Positions 61,326 through 64,000 of a stretch of DNA of 64,000 nt are shown piece after piece (position 1 is the first letter of the stretch; the number at the start of each line of letters is the position of its first letter). This DNA is from Axinella damicornis (taxonomy: Eukaryota; Porifera; Demospongiae; Axinellida; Axinellidae): assembly GCA_963931865.1 (NCBI GenBank), contig OZ007509.1, positions 12,575,671-12,639,670 on the forward strand, written 5' to 3'. The position numbers and the translations under genes are program-made. The notes beneath the pieces are model-generated. The model was not told where the DNA came from, ran no database searches, and worked only from the letters and a program-made list of their open reading frames with translations.

Positions 61326-63706
61326 TCAGATCCTGCCACATGAGCTGTCTATAACCCAGAATTCCTGATTCTCAAGGTCAGGCGATTCACTATCATCTGT
61401 ACTGTCCACTGTATAGAATTGCAGTTGCGCACTAAATCAAGCAATTATCCATCCAATAAGTTGGTCATACCATGTTCAGGTTTCCCCTGCTTTAGGTTTT
61501 CCAGTTTTCTTGCTCTCTCTGGTGTCCCCATCTGGCTGCTGTCAGCCACACCCACCAGGACCCACTGTCTAGAGGAGGGAGTGTCTCCAGACTGAACTGA
61601 CTCTGAGGGAGGAGAGACGGTACACAAGTACCCACCTCCTTAGAAACACTCGGACACTCATGACAAGTAAGCCAATGGGCTGGATAGTACAGTCATTGTG
61701 ATATAATGTAAACAGAAGGTTATTCATCAGGAAACTATCACCCTCTTCTTCTTATGGTTAATGAGCCCCAAAGAAGATCTCCAAGAGAATGGACTATGGG
61801 TATGCACAGTAGTGTTCACCAAATGGAGTACCATGCAGAACTACTGGGCACTGACACAATACATAGGACATGAATTGGTTGACTGATTAGTTGTTACATC
61901 ACTTCATTAGCCTCAATATTCTCAGACCCTCCTCATGTCCAGCATTGATTGCTCGCAGTATGGATTATTAGAATGAAAGCACCTCTCCTTGCTGACATGC
62001 ATGTCACTAGCTATGCTACACGTACCAGGAGACGGGAGACTGGACACACAATTAGACAATGAATTGGACCCAAGTGTATGTCAATTAGTGACCTGTTCAA
62101 TTCATATTGTCAATGAACATGCAACCCAGTGCAATGTGGTATGTGTTCTGCTCACCAAACTCCAGCACAGTTGTATCAGCCAGCTTGGGGATATCACGGT
62201 CTCTCCTTTCACTATCCCACTTTGAACCACCTCCAAATGTTGTGGCATGTACCCGGCCTTTGCCCATCTTGAAGGCAGTGAGGGTGTGCCCCCACCGTGG
62301 CTGTGTACCTTCAGGAAGAGTGAGCTGTGGAGAGGGAAGACAACTGACTGGTGGATGCAGGTTCAAGATACACAGTGAGAATACTATTGTACAATTGTGC
62401 AGATCCAGAACCTGATCTGAAATGTACATTATTAATTTGATAATTCATTCTACAGTCACGGTTCAGGATAATTGGAAGTAGGATGCTAATTGGATTAGTA
62501 AGGTACTTTGGTCATAGTTGGTCCCATACACACTTACACCTCCCTCACCTCCCTCCACCTCCCAGAGTCAATGTGCAGGAGCCAGGCATCCCCGAGTGTG
62601 TTGTAGTTCTTGTCAATCCCACCAGTCATGAGTAGTACAGGCTCATCATCCCCATAGTTGAGGCAGCAGGCAGCATGGTCACATCTTTCCACTGGCCAAG
62701 GGGCCCCCTCTTGTATCTCACATTTGGTCCATTTCTGGGAGAAGTGACAGTGAATAGTAGCATGTCAGAATACACCTCAGGCAAACATGTCAGAACACAC
62801 ACAAACAGAACTCACAGTGTACAGTAGTACAATGGGAAAACCCACTAGCAGTACAATACCACATCAGCTACTCTTTGCCACCTACACACTACAGTAAAGC
62901 ATTGACATGGGCCGGGTGTTCATATGTGGCTCAAGAACAAGAAGAGTTATGTAGTGTAGTTTGTACGGTCTGTTAGTCCATACACTACTAAAATAGGTAC
63001 TGGGAGAATATATGTTTTGGTGTTCTGTTCCACCGTGGGATGTGTTGGTGTAATGAACACTCTCGAGTGTTGTACAAACTGCCTATTGGTAGCTATAGGT
63101 GAGTGTGTAACTGAAACAATCCTTGACTAGGTAACATTCTACCATTTGGGATGAAAACTCTACTGGCGCACTTTCAAGCCAATTTCTGTGTGACTCGTAT
63201 CTGCTTAGAAGGTGAAGGTGCTTATGGAAGGTGATCTGAACCCATACAGTTAGGCTTGTTACCATGTTCAGGGGGAAAGTATAATCACACTGGGTTCTTA
63301 GCGGTACAGTTTGTACAGGGGTACATAGTGGTAGCCTCGTTCCCAGGCTCCTCCCCAGCTTTTTGTCGCATACTGTACCGTTTTTTGCACAGCCTGGGAA
63401 CGAGGCTACATAGTGGTACAATCACACTGGGTTCTTAGAGGTACATTTTGTAAGCTGAAGTGAGCTACGTAGTAACACAGAAAGTGATCCAAATTTCTGT
63501 CATTGGGTTTGTTTCCATAATTATGTCGAATACCTGTAAAAACATCCTTACATTGCTGCTAATGCAGGGGCAGATACGTCTGTACTCACACTAGGGAACA
63601 ATCCATTATCATGAAACACAGGTAATTCACAACCTATACCTGGTTGGTTTCTGCCTCAGTAAGTTTGAATGGCATGTTTTGTGGTGAGCCAAGATCGTTT
63701 GGCATA
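61326..63706 (-). CDS. Kelch-repeat protein, copy C (3' exons; continues beyond the window)
   Basis: Exons matching copies A and B: 63706-63640, 62734-62549 (NHAACC-like DHAACCLNYGDD, LLMTGGID, AWLLHID), 62324-62156 (GHTLTAFKMGKG, ATTFGGGSKW) and 61602-61471 (SVQSGDTPSSRQWVLVGVAD, ERARKLENLKQ). The exon called 5 in the other copies is absent: only 225 bp separate its neighbours. Since that exon is phase 0 at both ends, its loss keeps the frame. The last exon differs: 61408-61326 gives VDSTDDSESPDLENQEFWVI and a stop. The N-terminal exons would lie beyond 64000. Confidence 0.65.
63332..63408. mobile_element. 77-bp hairpin-family element
   Basis: TAGCCTCGTTCCCAGGCTC at the left and GCCTGGGAACGAGGCTA at the right. 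CATAGTGG precedes and follows it (8-9 bp target duplication). The flanking (T)GTACA...AATCACACTGGGTTCTTAG is also duplicated around it. Confidence 0.75.
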
Positions 63707-63736
63707 CTCACATACACCACTAGGTAATCGCTTGCA

Positions 63737-63750
63737 GGGTTTCATCTACG

Positions 63751-63796
<46 letters not shown>

Positions 63797-64000
63797 GGGG
63801 GAAGCTTCCCCCTCAAACAGTCTAGCTCCCCCCCCAAAGAAGAGATTGACTATATCATTATATCATAGGTAATACCATATTAGGACTCAGATACTGCTGT
63901 AGGCCACACCTCTTCCGGGGAATTAATTAACCTCAAAACATTTTGCACGGCACTTGCCACTACTTCCCCCCCCCCAAACATTTTTTTCTAGATGAAACCC
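63737..64000. mobile_element. TIR element with GGGTTTCATCTA ends and a poly-G tract
   Basis: GGGTTTCATCTA at 63737 and TAGATGAAACCC at the window end are exact inverted copies. Just inside the left end is a 40-base G run (63754-63793). CCCCCCCCCAAACATT near the right end mirrors it. The element may extend to or just past 64000. Confidence 0.65.

Overview
The window looks like nuclear DNA from an early-branching animal, most likely a sponge; this is inference. The support is intron-rich genes with short GT-AG introns, several Death-domain genes, a Roc/COR GTPase joined to ZU5 and Death domains, Kelch and beta-helix receptor-like families, and very dense small inverted-repeat elements. No tRNA, rRNA or CRISPR array was recognised.

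Layout. 1-921: 3' part of a secreted Thr/Pro-repeat protein. 1489-2308: TIR element. 3343-5613: decayed beta-helix membrane-protein pseudogene. 6634-12334 (minus): Roc-COR-ZU5-UPA-Death gene, nine exons traced. 14088-20901 (minus): Kelch gene A. 21648-22980: foldback element. 24782-28080 (plus): spliced transposase-like gene with a one-base frame break and a nested 596-bp element in its intron. 28537-29505 (plus): fragment of glutamine:fructose-6-phosphate aminotransferase. 31741-31841 (plus): WD40 exon. 36411-38463 (minus): ZU5-UPA-Death gene B, lacking the GTPase. 39912-47203 (minus): Kelch gene B. 54669-54769: second WD40 exon. 58062-58775: LINE 3' fragment. 59056-60691 (minus): another Death-domain gene. 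61326-63706 (minus): Kelch copy C, running off the window.

The main architecture is a large direct segmental duplication. The block ZU5-Death gene / Kelch gene / WD40 exon near 6.6-32 kb recurs near 36.4-55 kb, and the Kelch part recurs a third time from 61 kb. Comparing copies gives paralogous empty sites. These show that hairpin elements starting TAG(T/C)CTCG and ending in its complement insert with 9-bp target-site duplications (for example 16545-16609 and 41277-41538).

Functionally, the Death, ZU5 and Roc-COR genes belong to families used in apoptosis and innate signalling. The Kelch proteins are probably intracellular beta-propeller adaptors. Nothing in the sequence proves that the two families work together, although they were duplicated side by side. 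Exon boundaries were worked out by hand from splice consensus and phase agreement and need transcript evidence.
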